DNA from: Lentilactobacillus hilgardii DSM 20176 = ATCC 8290
Lineage (GTDB): Bacteria; Bacillota; Bacilli; Lactobacillales; Lactobacillaceae
Assembly (NCBI RefSeq): GCF_000159315.1
Contig: NZ_GG669994.1
Coordinates: 36,082 to 77,055, forward strand
Length of the DNA stretch: 40,974 nucleotides
Direction of reading: 5' to 3'
Of this stretch, positions 17,845 through 25,709 are shown piece after piece (the stretch's first letter is position 1; each line of letters opens with the position of its first letter). Made by a program: the position numbers and the translations under genes. The notes under the pieces are model-generated. The model worked only from the letters and a program-made list of their open reading frames with translations. It was not told where the DNA came from and ran no database searches.

Positions 17845-18747
17845 ATGCAAATTGGTATGATTGGTCTCGGAAAAATGGGTCTTAATCTTGTTAAGAACAT
17901 GATCCGTAACGGTAACGAAGTTGTTGCGTTTGATTTAAATGAAGATAACGTTAAACTTGCTCAAAAGGCTGGTGCAACACCAGCTTCAAGCAATGAAGAT
18001 CTTGTCAGCAAATTGGATGCACCTCGCACTGTTTGGATTATGGTTCCGGCTGGTAAGCCAACAGATTCAACTGTTCAAGCACTTGTGGGCTTGCTTTCAA
18101 AGGGTGATTACTTGATCGATGGTGGTAACTCATTCTATGAAGACTCAATTCGTCATGGTAAAATTGCAGAAGAAAAAGGTGTTAACTTCTTTGATTGTGG
18201 TACCTCAGGCGGTAAGGAAGGTGCCTTAAATGGTGGTAACTTCATGATTGGTGGTACTAGTGCTGAAGCATTTAAGCATCTGGAACCATTATTTGAAGGT
18301 ATTTCACAAAAAGATGGTTATCTATACACTGGTAAGCCAGGTTCAGGTCATTATTTGAAGATGGTTCATAACGGTATCGAATACGGTATGATGGAAGCCA
18401 TCGGTGAGGGTTATGACGTGTTGGATCACAGTCCATATGACTATGATAACGAAGCTGTTGCCAAAGTTTGGGTAAATGGATCAGTTATTCGTGGCTGGCT
18501 CATGGAATTGGCTCAAGAGGCCTTTGCTAAAGACGCTAACTTGGACGAGATAAGTGGAAAAATGTTCTCATCTGGCGAAGGCAAATGGACTGTTCAAGAA
18601 GCCCTTAAGCAAGGCATTCCGGTTCCAGTTATTACTGACTCATTGTTTGCACGTAATCGTTCAATGGAACAAGATACTTTTACTGGTAAAGTTGTTTCGG
18701 CATTGCGTCACGGATTTGGTGGTCATGCAATGGACATGAAAAAGTAG
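17845..18747 (+). CDS. gnd: 6-phosphogluconate dehydrogenase, decarboxylating (short form)
   Basis: A 300-residue enzyme that oxidises and decarboxylates 6-phosphogluconate to ribulose 5-phosphate, feeding the phosphoketolase pathway of heterofermentative lactobacilli. The Rossmann motif GMIGLGKMGLNLVKNM opens the protein; substrate and catalytic motifs are FDCGTSGGKEGALNGG and GSGHYLKMVHNGIEYG. This is the short (about 300-residue) type, often NAD-preferring, rather than the ~470-residue one. ATG 17845 gives the exact family N-terminus; AGAGGT lies about 11 bases upstream. Well-used promoter and codons typical of a highly expressed gene. Confidence 0.93.
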   Translation: MQIGMIGLGKMGLNLVKNMIRNGNEVVAFDLNEDNVKLAQKAGATPASSNEDLVSKLDAPRTVWIMVPAGKPTDSTVQALVGLLSKGDYLIDGGNSFYEDSIRHGKIAEEKGVNFFDCGTSGGKEGALNGGNFMIGGTSAEAFKHLEPLFEGISQKDGYLYTGKPGSGHYLKMVHNGIEYGMMEAIGEGYDVLDHSPYDYDNEAVAKVWVNGSVIRGWLMELAQEAFAKDANLDEISGKMFSSGEGKWTVQEALKQGIPVPVITDSLFARNRSMEQDTFTGKVVSALRHGFGGHAMDMKK

Positions 18748-18825
18748 ACTTTAAATAATATGTACATTTAAATTATGTAAAAAGCACAAGCAAATTTTTT
18801 AAAACAAAAGAGCCCTAATTGAGCT

Positions 18826-18874
18826 ATACCCCCAAAGTTAAAGTAAAAAAATTTAACTTTGGGGGTATTTTTTT
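18826..18874 (+). terminator. Strong intrinsic terminator, 17-bp perfect stem
   Basis: 18826-18842 is exactly complementary to 18852-18868 with a 9-base A-rich loop, followed by a T-run to 18874. It lies about 80 bases after gnd. The stem has five G-C pairs in a row (CCCCC/GGGGG). Confidence 0.85.
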
Positions 18875-19042
18875 ATGACTAAGATTTCAAAGGTCCTCAA
18901 ATTGCGTGCCTTGATCGAATATTTTGATGATCAAGGCAGTCTTAAGACCATTGCCTCGGTAAACGTGCAATTAACCACGTTGGCGATATGGGATTTGCCT
19001 ACGACTGAATTTTTGGAGAACCGTTTTAACAAGCTTGGTTAA
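18875..19042 (+). pseudogene. 55-codon orphan open frame, possible gene remnant
   Basis: The ATG follows directly on the terminator T-run and has no ribosome site. The product begins MTKISKVLKLRALIEYFDD and has a short helical, HTH-like look followed by unstructured sequence. It may be the 5' remnant of a transposase or regulator gene (IS21-like start considered, not established). Expression is unlikely given its position. Confidence 0.3.
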
Positions 19043-19308
19043 TATAATTTACGGGTGTTATGTTAATGTTAATAGGTTCTCTGGAACAATTCTAAAGTTT
19101 AATGTAATTGTTTAACTTGGTCGTTTGAAGTATATAAATGTTTCTTTCTCTAGAATTTTCGTGGTAGTTGGTTTTAGTAAATGAACAAGAAATGATCGCT
19201 TTTTGTTGAATAATATAAAGAACTGTTGTTGGTAATAGATAAAGTTTATTACTAACAACAGATATTTAAAAGATGATTAATTTACAATTATCAGAGATAA
19301 ATAATCTT

Positions 19309-19968
19309 TTAATTTTTAAAATAATCTGGATAGTCGTCTAGAGCCCTTTGTTTTTCTAAAAGTGTTAAATGGATATGTTGATTCACTAGAAAGATCAGAT
19401 CGTCAATATTTTGATTTAATACGGCACTAAGAATCTGTCTATGTTGAGCAAGCAATCTGTTCCAGTTAAAATTTTTTTCCTTTAAAAGCAATTTCTGGAA
19501 TCTATTAAGCTGTGTATTATTGATTTCTAGCCATTGCCAAACTGAATTTTTAAGGATAATTTTGTAAAATTCATGATGAAAATCTTGATCAAGGTTAAAA
19601 AAGGTGTCAGCATCTTTGCTTGCAGACGCCTTGGCTTGAGAATTTAAGTTGTCTTCTAATATGTTCCTTACCTGGCTGGTCATTTTAACGGTAGCATCTA
19701 CCATAATTCTAGGTTCAATACAACTTCGAACGAACCGAGCATTTTTGACATCTGACATATCAATTCTAGTAATGTACGTGCCACTCTGAGGGATTACCTT
19801 AATGAGCCCTTCACGTTCAATTCGGATAATTGCTTCTCTAACGGGGGTTCTTCCAAGTTTAAGTTCTGAAGAAATTGTTTTTTCAGAAATCTTTTCTCCA
19901 GGGCTGTAATCAAAATGAATAATTTTATGTTTGATTTCATTATAAGCATCGCTTCGCATGTTATCCAT
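19309..19968 (-). CDS. GntR-family regulator with FCD domain
   Basis: A 219-residue transcriptional regulator of the FadR subfamily. The winged HTH (about 6-70) contains RTPVREAIIRIEREGLIKVI and SGTYIT. The helical FCD ligand domain (about 75-210) has the usual metal-binding histidines in DQDFHHEFY, AQHRQIL and NQHIHLT, so it probably binds a small organic acid with a metal. ATG start with AAAGGAGT about 10 bases upstream. It is divergent from ackA across 350 bp and could control itself or ackA; no target is proved. Confidence 0.92.
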   Translation of the reverse strand: MDNMRSDAYNEIKHKIIHFDYSPGEKISEKTISSELKLGRTPVREAIIRIEREGLIKVIPQSGTYITRIDMSDVKNARFVRSCIEPRIMVDATVKMTSQVRNILEDNLNSQAKASASKDADTFFNLDQDFHHEFYKIILKNSVWQWLEINNTQLNRFQKLLLKEKNFNWNRLLAQHRQILSAVLNQNIDDLIFLVNQHIHLTLLEKQRALDDYPDYFKN

Positions 19969-20318
19969 TGTAAACTTATACTCCTTTTATGAGTTTCATA
20001 ATATCATAAACTTGCTCAAAAGTTAACATGGCTTGCAGTAAAAATGGATAATATTCCAACATATCAAATGGCACAACTCAGAAAATTACTTTGTTTAGGT
20101 TGTATATCAAGTAAAATGATTTAACGTTTATTATTTAAGCGAACTAACTAGTATAGAAAAGCGGATGAAGTTATTATTTGCTCTTATAGTGTATTCAATA
20201 ATGCTTTTCTGTAAACTTAAATAGATATTCATATCACAACTTTCGAAAAAATAGTATACTATAGCCATGGATACGGTTTCACAACGAATACAAATCATAA
20301 ATGTCGGGGGTTAGTGTT
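19969..20318. other. Divergent region between the GntR gene and ackA
   Basis: AT-rich non-coding. Next to the GntR start lies an imperfect palindrome around GTTTCATAATATCATAAAC (about 19993-20011), a possible autoregulatory site. Near ackA are a TATACT -10 and a cre-like box. Nothing coding is seen. Confidence 0.5.
20255..20281 (+). promoter_or_regulatory. ackA -10 element with cre-like box at the start site
   Basis: TATACT (20255-20260) is a likely -10; no good -35 is seen. TGGATACGGTTTCA (20268-20281) matches the cre consensus at 12 of 14 positions and would cover the transcription start, which predicts CcpA repression or roadblock rather than the activation known in Bacillus. Confidence 0.45.
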
Positions 20319-21497
20319 ATGTCCAAAGTATTAATTGTTAATGCAGGAAGTTCTTCTTTAAAATTTAAACTATTTGAGATGCCAAAGGAGACCGTTCTTG
20401 CGGATGGCCAAGTTGAACGAATCAATATGCCGGGCTCAATTATTAAGATTAAGTACGGGGATGGCAAAACGTTCAAACGTGTTGAGGATAACGTTGATTA
20501 TGAACGTTCTGCGGCGGTTATGTTGAATAATTTAAAGGATCTTGGCGTCATTGACCATCTTCACGACATCGATGCGGTGGGAAATCGGGTTGTTGCTGGC
20601 AGTACTGTATTTGATAAGGTTGCTAAAATTGATGATAAAGCGTTGAATTGGATTGATGAATTAAGTGAAATTGCGCCCATTCATAATCCAGTTGAATCTG
20701 AATATATTAAGATTATTCGCCGAATTCTTCCTGAAACGGATCAATACGCGGTATTTGACAGTGCGTTTTTCAAGGACGTACCGGAAGTTAATGCTATTTA
20801 TGGTATTCCGTATGAACTAACCAAAAAATTTACAATCCGCCGATATGGTGAGCATGGTATTAATCACGGCTATATTACCCAGAAAGCCCAGGAACTGTTA
20901 GGCTATAAGACAGCTAAACTTGTGACACTTCATTTGGGTTCCGGCGCTTCGGTTGCTGCTGAAAGGGATGGCAAGTGTGTTGATACGTCAATGGGTTTCA
21001 CGCCAATGAACGGACTAACCATGGGCACACGTTCCGGTGATGTTGATCCGGCATTGGTACCGTTCTTTATGAAACGAATGGGTGCTTCGGCCGAGGAAAT
21101 GATTGAAATGTTTAATGATCGCTCCGGATTGCTGGGAATTTCAGGGGTCTCCTCTGATATGCGGGATTTGGAAAATTCTGATGATGACCGTGCCAAATTA
21201 GCACTGGATATCTTTGTTAATCGAACGGTCAAATATGCAGCCAGCTACATCACGGAACTCGGCGGCGTTGACGCAATCGTCTTTTCCGGTGGCATTGGCG
21301 AACATGACAAATGGGTTCGTGAGCAGGTTTGCAGGAAGCTGGAAATCTTTGGTATTAAGCTGGATGGCATGTTGAATGAAAAACAAGTTCCCGGAGATTT
21401 AAGCACTAAAGATTCTGCGGCAAGAATTTTGTTGATCCCGGCTGATGAAGAGTTGGCAATGGTTCGGGATGTGGCAAACAAAATTAATGCTAATTAA
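20319..21497 (+). CDS. ackA: Acetate kinase
   Basis: A 392-residue acetate kinase, interconverting acetyl phosphate plus ADP with acetate plus ATP; it is the ATP-forming last step after phosphoketolase. Family motifs are complete: VNAGSSSLKFKLF, VVAGSTVF, EHGINHGYI, LHLGSGASVAA, GFTPMNGLTMGTRSGDVDP and VFSGGIGEH. The ATG at 20319 matches the family N-terminus (MSKVLIVNAGSSS) and follows GGGGGT; an upstream in-frame ATG at 20301 is less likely. It ends in a strong terminator. Confidence 0.97.
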   Translation: MSKVLIVNAGSSSLKFKLFEMPKETVLADGQVERINMPGSIIKIKYGDGKTFKRVEDNVDYERSAAVMLNNLKDLGVIDHLHDIDAVGNRVVAGSTVFDKVAKIDDKALNWIDELSEIAPIHNPVESEYIKIIRRILPETDQYAVFDSAFFKDVPEVNAIYGIPYELTKKFTIRRYGEHGINHGYITQKAQELLGYKTAKLVTLHLGSGASVAAERDGKCVDTSMGFTPMNGLTMGTRSGDVDPALVPFFMKRMGASAEEMIEMFNDRSGLLGISGVSSDMRDLENSDDDRAKLALDIFVNRTVKYAASYITELGGVDAIVFSGGIGEHDKWVREQVCRKLEIFGIKLDGMLNEKQVPGDLSTKDSAARILLIPADEELAMVRDVANKINAN

Positions 21498-21500
21498 ATA

Positions 21501-21557
21501 AAAAAAGATGTTAATCAGGTTATTGGAAGCTTTGAATAACTGATTAGCATCTTTTTT
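21501..21557 (+). terminator. Intrinsic terminator after ackA
   Basis: AAAAAAGATGTTAATCAGGTTATT pairs imperfectly with the arm 21535-21557, closing with TTTTTT; loop about 10 bases. Confidence 0.88.
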
Positions 21558-21783
21558 ATTTAAGTTGACTTTGCTGTTTTTGACTAACGGGTACTTTTTA
21601 TCTATAGTCAAAAAATTGGCGGAAAGTGCTCCTTTCCTGATGAAAGGAATAATCAAAAAGTTAAAAAGTAATTGGGTAACATGATTATTCTACTGTTTTT
21701 TTATAATTGGTTATTAAATACGACCGGCATATAAAGGAGACAGTGTTCTTATCATGTATTGATTAAAATACGGCACTTAAAAA

Positions 21784-22767
21784 TTAATTTAATACGTGAT
21801 AGGTTTGTTCATGATTTAAGGGGAACTCAATTGGTTCGGACTTATCCATTAATTCTTCGGTCAAAACTACTCTGGAAATTGTCTGATTATCATATGGCTG
21901 CATATAATATGTTAAGCGACTGGAATCCATATAACTCCGATATTGCGTGTAATCAGAGTCACCATTTTCCTTGAGCTTAACGCCCTTGGGGATTTCGACT
22001 GAGTTCAAGATATGGCTCAATACATTAACGGCATCCTTACTTTGGGCGCTGATTGTGTATTGACGCATAAAAGCCGTTCTGACAAATCGGGAAACCGATG
22101 TATAATCACCCGGCATTCCCAAAGCACCGTTTCCCGGTCCAAAAGACGAGATGCGATAGCCACTATAATCACGGTCCGGGTGGGGATTGGGCTGTAGTTC
22201 CGTATAATTGTTCAGATTTTTTAAGTGCCAATCAAAATCCGGTGAATTGGTCATAACGCCAACCGGATTTTTAAGATAGTGAACACCGTCAGCTCTGATT
22301 TCAAGGACACGACAGTCACCATAACGGTCTGAAAGGATCCAGTGTAATGGGACTACTTTACCCAACAGCTTAATCGGGACGTTGACAACGTTGAGCTTTT
22401 TAATCAAGTCCGCCGCATCTTCACAACTGTCTGCGTTTCCCAAAAGCCAATTAAGCACTTCGTGAGAGGCAATGTTTGTTTGATCCGATTTGATTTGGTT
22501 GGCGTAACTGGCTTCATTGCTGAAATAAAGGGCAGCACCACTTAGACCACGTTCATTGACGCCGTCGACAAGAATATAATTACCGATGTTTCGACCGGCA
22601 CCGACAAAGGCAAGCTTGGTGTCATATCCATCTTTTCCGGCATCACTGTTGAAATGCTGGTGACGTGGAATGACAACTGGTCGACCGTCTAAATCGAAAT
22701 CAAAATCCATGGTTCTGGCAAGAAAATTATCTCCGGTTTCTGATAAAAAAGTCACACTGGTACACAT
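21784..22767 (-). CDS. Choloylglycine hydrolase / penicillin acylase-family enzyme
   Basis: A 327-residue Ntn-hydrolase of the linear amide C-N hydrolase family, which includes bile salt hydrolases and penicillin V acylases. After removal of Met1, C2 becomes the nucleophile (MCTSVTF). The conserved FLARTMDFDFD holds the Arg and Asp of the active site, and the oxyanion Asn lies in ALYFSNEA. Length fits the family. Whether it acts on bile salts or on acyl-homoserine or other amides cannot be decided, so bsh is not assigned. ATG start behind GGAGG. Confidence 0.9.
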   Translation of the reverse strand: MCTSVTFLSETGDNFLARTMDFDFDLDGRPVVIPRHQHFNSDAGKDGYDTKLAFVGAGRNIGNYILVDGVNERGLSGAALYFSNEASYANQIKSDQTNIASHEVLNWLLGNADSCEDAADLIKKLNVVNVPIKLLGKVVPLHWILSDRYGDCRVLEIRADGVHYLKNPVGVMTNSPDFDWHLKNLNNYTELQPNPHPDRDYSGYRISSFGPGNGALGMPGDYTSVSRFVRTAFMRQYTISAQSKDAVNVLSHILNSVEIPKGVKLKENGDSDYTQYRSYMDSSRLTYYMQPYDNQTISRVVLTEELMDKSEPIEFPLNHEQTYHVLN

Positions 22768-22823
22768 GATTAATCCTCCGTGAATTTGTCGTTAGACCGT
22801 TGTTAAAGTGAGGCAGATGGCCA

Positions 22824-23753
22824 CTAGTTGTTTCTCCGTTTATCTGCTTCACCCTGCAAGAGCCTGAGTTGTTTTTGAGTATTTTCGTATACTTGGCCGA
22901 GTTGTTTGGAGCGATTTCTGGTTCTTTCAATTCGGTCATTTAGTTCCTGATTCGAATAGTTTGATAATTGCCGCTGTGTTTGTTCAGTGAGTTCGTAGGC
23001 TCGACGAACGGTGTAATAGCTGCTTTTACCCACACTGGCCAGCTGCTTGCCGGCAGTTGAAAGGCTGGGTGTAGAGCTGAAATTGGTAATGCCCTGCTTT
23101 ACTTTTTCACTCACATGGGTATCCCAGTAAGTGATTAAAGGTCCGGTAAAGAAGGCCACAATGATAGTCGCAAAGCCGACTGCTCCGCCAATAAAGAAGG
23201 CGGTTGCCATAAATAAAACGTCCTGTGTAATTCTGGCAGAACGGTACTTGATATGCAACCGTATAGACGCAATTGGTGCAATGGCATCATAGGGGGCAAC
23301 TCCTAGATTGGCACCCATGTAAAGGGATGACCCAAGGGTAAAGAGTAACAGACCAACGATTAAGTTGGCGACCGTTGTAAAAATATTAATACTATTGGGC
23401 AGAATCATTTTGTATGCCGAGGACAACCATTGAATCTCGTAGCCGACCAATGTCATATTTAGAATAGTGCCGATACCAATCTTTTTTCGATCAAGGATCA
23501 GAATTAAAATAAAAATGATTAGGTTGACCATTAACTGTGCGTTTCCGAGACCGGTGTTGATTTTGGCAGCCAAGCCCGTATTCATTGCAGTGAATGGATC
23601 CAAACCAACATTTCCTTCACGAAGAAGGGTGGTCCCCGATGAAAGAATGGCAATGCCAACGAAAGCCATCAGTGTTCTTAACCCCACATCTGCAAACTTA
23701 TTAATATTGGCCGGATCATTATCTGAAGAATCTTCTTTGGTGTTACTTATCAT
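22824..23753 (-). CDS. YczE/YitT-like membrane protein with long C-terminal tail
   Basis: A 309-residue protein. Residues 20-210 are a five-helix membrane domain of the YczE/YitT type (AILSSGTTLLREGNVGLDPF, then a repeat-like SLYMGANLGVAPYDAI). After about 212 comes a cytoplasmic tail of nearly 100 residues rich in Gln, Arg, Glu and Ser, likely coiled coil toward the end (RQLSNYSNQELNDRIERTRN). This tail is unusual: typical YczE proteins are about 210-230 residues. Function unknown. ATG start behind AAAGGAAG. Confidence 0.82.
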   Translation of the reverse strand: MISNTKEDSSDNDPANINKFADVGLRTLMAFVGIAILSSGTTLLREGNVGLDPFTAMNTGLAAKINTGLGNAQLMVNLIIFILILILDRKKIGIGTILNMTLVGYEIQWLSSAYKMILPNSINIFTTVANLIVGLLLFTLGSSLYMGANLGVAPYDAIAPIASIRLHIKYRSARITQDVLFMATAFFIGGAVGFATIIVAFFTGPLITYWDTHVSEKVKQGITNFSSTPSLSTAGKQLASVGKSSYYTVRRAYELTEQTQRQLSNYSNQELNDRIERTRNRSKQLGQVYENTQKQLRLLQGEADKRRNN

Positions 23754-23958
23754 CCAACGCTTCCTTTCGAGTTTTCAAATTGATTGAGAAATTAGTGTCG
23801 ATTATAACATTTAGATAAAGTGATGCAACCGTTTGAAATCGATGCCCAATCGGTTGTTAGCGTTTTAATAATGACGGGAGTGGGGGATTGGAAACCGTAA
23901 AAAAGTTTCCAAATTAACGCTGATCGAGAAGCGGGCTTGAAAACTTTTTGGAAAATAA

Positions 23959-24573
23959 TTAGGTGAGAGCATGTTCCAGTTGGGTTTGTCCTACTGTCAT
24001 CAGCCAGCAGAAGAACCAGTAGATGATAGCCATGACAATATAAATACTCATATAGTCCTGATAGGCACCCGCAATGATTTTTGCATCCATAAACATTTCA
24101 CTAACCGTGATCATGGCAGCCAGTGAGGTACTTTTAAATAAGTCCAGCAGAATGTTTCCCAATGCCGGGATTGCGATCCTAAAGGCCTGTGGAAAAATCA
24201 CCTTGGCGATGACTGTTCGATAGGGAAGCCCCAAAGAATACGCGGCTTCCCACTGACCGCGGTCCACGGCACTAAATGAGGAACGAAAGACCTCGGAAAC
24301 AAATGCACTGCAATTAATCGTAAAGGCAATCACAGCGGCAGGCAATGCATTTGCACCAAAGCCAAAGTAAATGATGAATAATAATACCAGCATCGGAACG
24401 CCCCTCATAAAGGAAATAAACGCTCTGGCAGACCAGTGAAGTAATTTAAAACGGCTCATTTGAGCTAGTGTTAAAAACAAACCCAGTATCAAAGCCCCAA
24501 TAAAACTAATGGCTGTTAAATATAGTGACATTGGAAATCCAGCCAAAATTTTTGGAATTGAATGGAATGCCAA
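23959..24573 (-). CDS. Amino acid ABC transporter permease (start uncertain)
   Basis: A polar-amino-acid ABC permease of 204 residues as read from TTG 24573. Membrane segments begin near residue 14. The EAA-like cytoplasmic loop reads EAAYSLGLPYRTVIAKVIFPQAFRIAIPALGN, clearly the HisM/GlnP type. The TTG has no ribosome site. The same frame stays open upstream and encodes LNSKLFQRPLAF, which looks like the family N-terminus, but it has no ATG, GTG or TTG. An ATG at 24626 just after the binding-protein stop is in another frame. A one-base deletion near the start would explain this. No ATPase gene adjoins. Confidence 0.85.
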   Translation of the reverse strand: MAFHSIPKILAGFPMSLYLTAISFIGALILGLFLTLAQMSRFKLLHWSARAFISFMRGVPMLVLLFIIYFGFGANALPAAVIAFTINCSAFVSEVFRSSFSAVDRGQWEAAYSLGLPYRTVIAKVIFPQAFRIAIPALGNILLDLFKSTSLAAMITVSEMFMDAKIIAGAYQDYMSIYIVMAIIYWFFCWLMTVGQTQLEHALT

Positions 24574-24629
24574 GGGGCGTTGAAAAAGTTTGGAATTGAG
24601 AAATAATTGAGTATGCTCAAGTGCATCAC

Positions 24630-25475
24630 CTACTTGATTGTGAAAGTTTTTGAAATATGGACTTTCGGCTGTTTGGAAACGTCGGCGTGATAATATTTCT
24701 CTGATAATTTCTTTAAAGTACCGTCACTCTTTAATTCAGCCAGTGCTTTATTAATTTGTTTTTGTAACTTCGTGTTTCCCTTCTTCATAATAATGCCGGT
24801 CCCTTTGCCGTCTTCATTAGTTTTGAAATACATATTGCTTAAAATTTTTAATCCATTATTTGGAACCGCAGCCAGGGCTAGCTTTTGCAGGTAATAGTCA
24901 TTCATAATCAGATCGGTTTTACCATTTTTAACATCTTTCATGTAAATATCATTTGAGACGTTATCATAGTTGACCGGTTTGGCACCTAGTTGTTTTGCAA
25001 GTCTCTGATAACTGGTTCCGGCTTCACCGGCCGCCCGTTTGCCTTTAATATCAGCCCAGGAATGAATACCTGAATCATCCTTTTGACGAACGATAAGACT
25101 GTTAAACGAGTGTTTATAAGGCGTAGATAGAGCAAATTGCTTTTCTCGGGCAGGTGAAACAGAAAAGTCGTTTGCGGCGATATCGGCTTTACCGGTTTTA
25201 ACGGCGGTCAACTGACCATCAACGTTCATTTCTTTAAATTCAACTTTTCGTCCCATCTTTTTAGCAACGGCACGAACAATTTCAACATCAAAACCAGTTA
25301 GCTTATTATCTTTTTCATTGTGAAATGAACTTGGATAAAGTGTTCCGGAAGTCGCACAGATCAGTGGTCCCTTTGAATTGGATGAAGAATTGCTCTTGCC
25401 ACAGCCGGTTAGTAAAATCAGGACGATACCAATTGCCCCTAATAATCCCAACCAACGAAACTTAAATGTTCTCAT
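24630..25475 (-). CDS. Amino acid ABC transporter substrate-binding lipoprotein
   Basis: A 281-residue extracellular binding protein (SBP_bac_3 family). The signal peptide has a lipobox LLTGC with C25 as the lipidated residue. Family features include TGFDVEIVRAVAKKMG, GQLTAVKTGKADIAAND and YYLQKLALAA. It delivers an amino acid, perhaps cystine or another polar one, to the permease encoded just downstream. The promoter holds a perfect cre box. ATG start behind AGGAGGATC. Confidence 0.93.
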   Translation of the reverse strand: MRTFKFRWLGLLGAIGIVLILLTGCGKSNSSSNSKGPLICATSGTLYPSSFHNEKDNKLTGFDVEIVRAVAKKMGRKVEFKEMNVDGQLTAVKTGKADIAANDFSVSPAREKQFALSTPYKHSFNSLIVRQKDDSGIHSWADIKGKRAAGEAGTSYQRLAKQLGAKPVNYDNVSNDIYMKDVKNGKTDLIMNDYYLQKLALAAVPNNGLKILSNMYFKTNEDGKGTGIIMKKGNTKLQKQINKALAELKSDGTLKKLSEKYYHADVSKQPKVHISKTFTIK

Positions 25476-25511
25476 AGTTTGATCCTCCTAAAATTTTTAT
25501 GGTTCTCCATT

Positions 25512-25540
25512 ATTATAAATTTATGAAACCGATTTCACAA
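25512..25540 (-). promoter_or_regulatory. Promoter of the binding-protein gene with perfect cre
   Basis: On the minus strand: -35 TTGTGA (25535-25540), 17-bp spacer, -10 TATAAT (25512-25517). A cre box at 25524-25537 reads TGAAACCGATTTCA on plus and fits TGWAANCGNTNWCA at every position. It lies mostly in the spacer and overlaps the -35, so CcpA should repress. Confidence 0.7.
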
Positions 25541-25610
25541 GCCGATTGAACATCGATTCGGCAAGGACCCTTTTAGGAATTTAGATATTATCTTATGTTG
25601 CCTGTCACAC

Positions 25611-25658
25611 AAAAAGATCCAATTAAGCCTGAGCGCCGTCAGTTCTTTAATTGGATCT
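25611..25658 (-). terminator. Terminator after the mutarotase gene
   Basis: AGATCCAATTAA (25615-25626) pairs with TTAATTGGATCT (25647-25658). On the minus strand a TTTTTGTG run follows. Confidence 0.8.
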
Positions 25659-25709
25659 CAATGTCATCGTATGTTGCTTGAATAAAAATGGTCTTGAAGT
25701 CGTGCTAAA

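Larger units (their letters stand above)
18748..19308. other. Gene-poor stretch between gnd and the GntR gene
   Basis: It contains the gnd terminator, a leaderless 55-codon open frame (see separate entry), and an imperfect 15-bp inverted repeat at 19223-19261 that may end the minus-strand GntR transcript. The rest is AT-rich with no gene I can support. Confidence 0.6.

Noticed and set aside
18826-18868. Hairpin as an IS200/IS605-type element end
   Set aside because: No transposase gene follows; an intrinsic terminator for gnd explains it more simply.
22727-22939. 70-codon minus frame spanning the hydrolase and YczE gene ends
   Set aside because: It overlaps both real genes in another frame and has no support of its own.
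23888-23912. Inverted repeat TTGGAAAC/GTTTCCAA
   Set aside because: Possible terminator of the permease gene, but no clear T-run follows on the minus strand, so it is not called.
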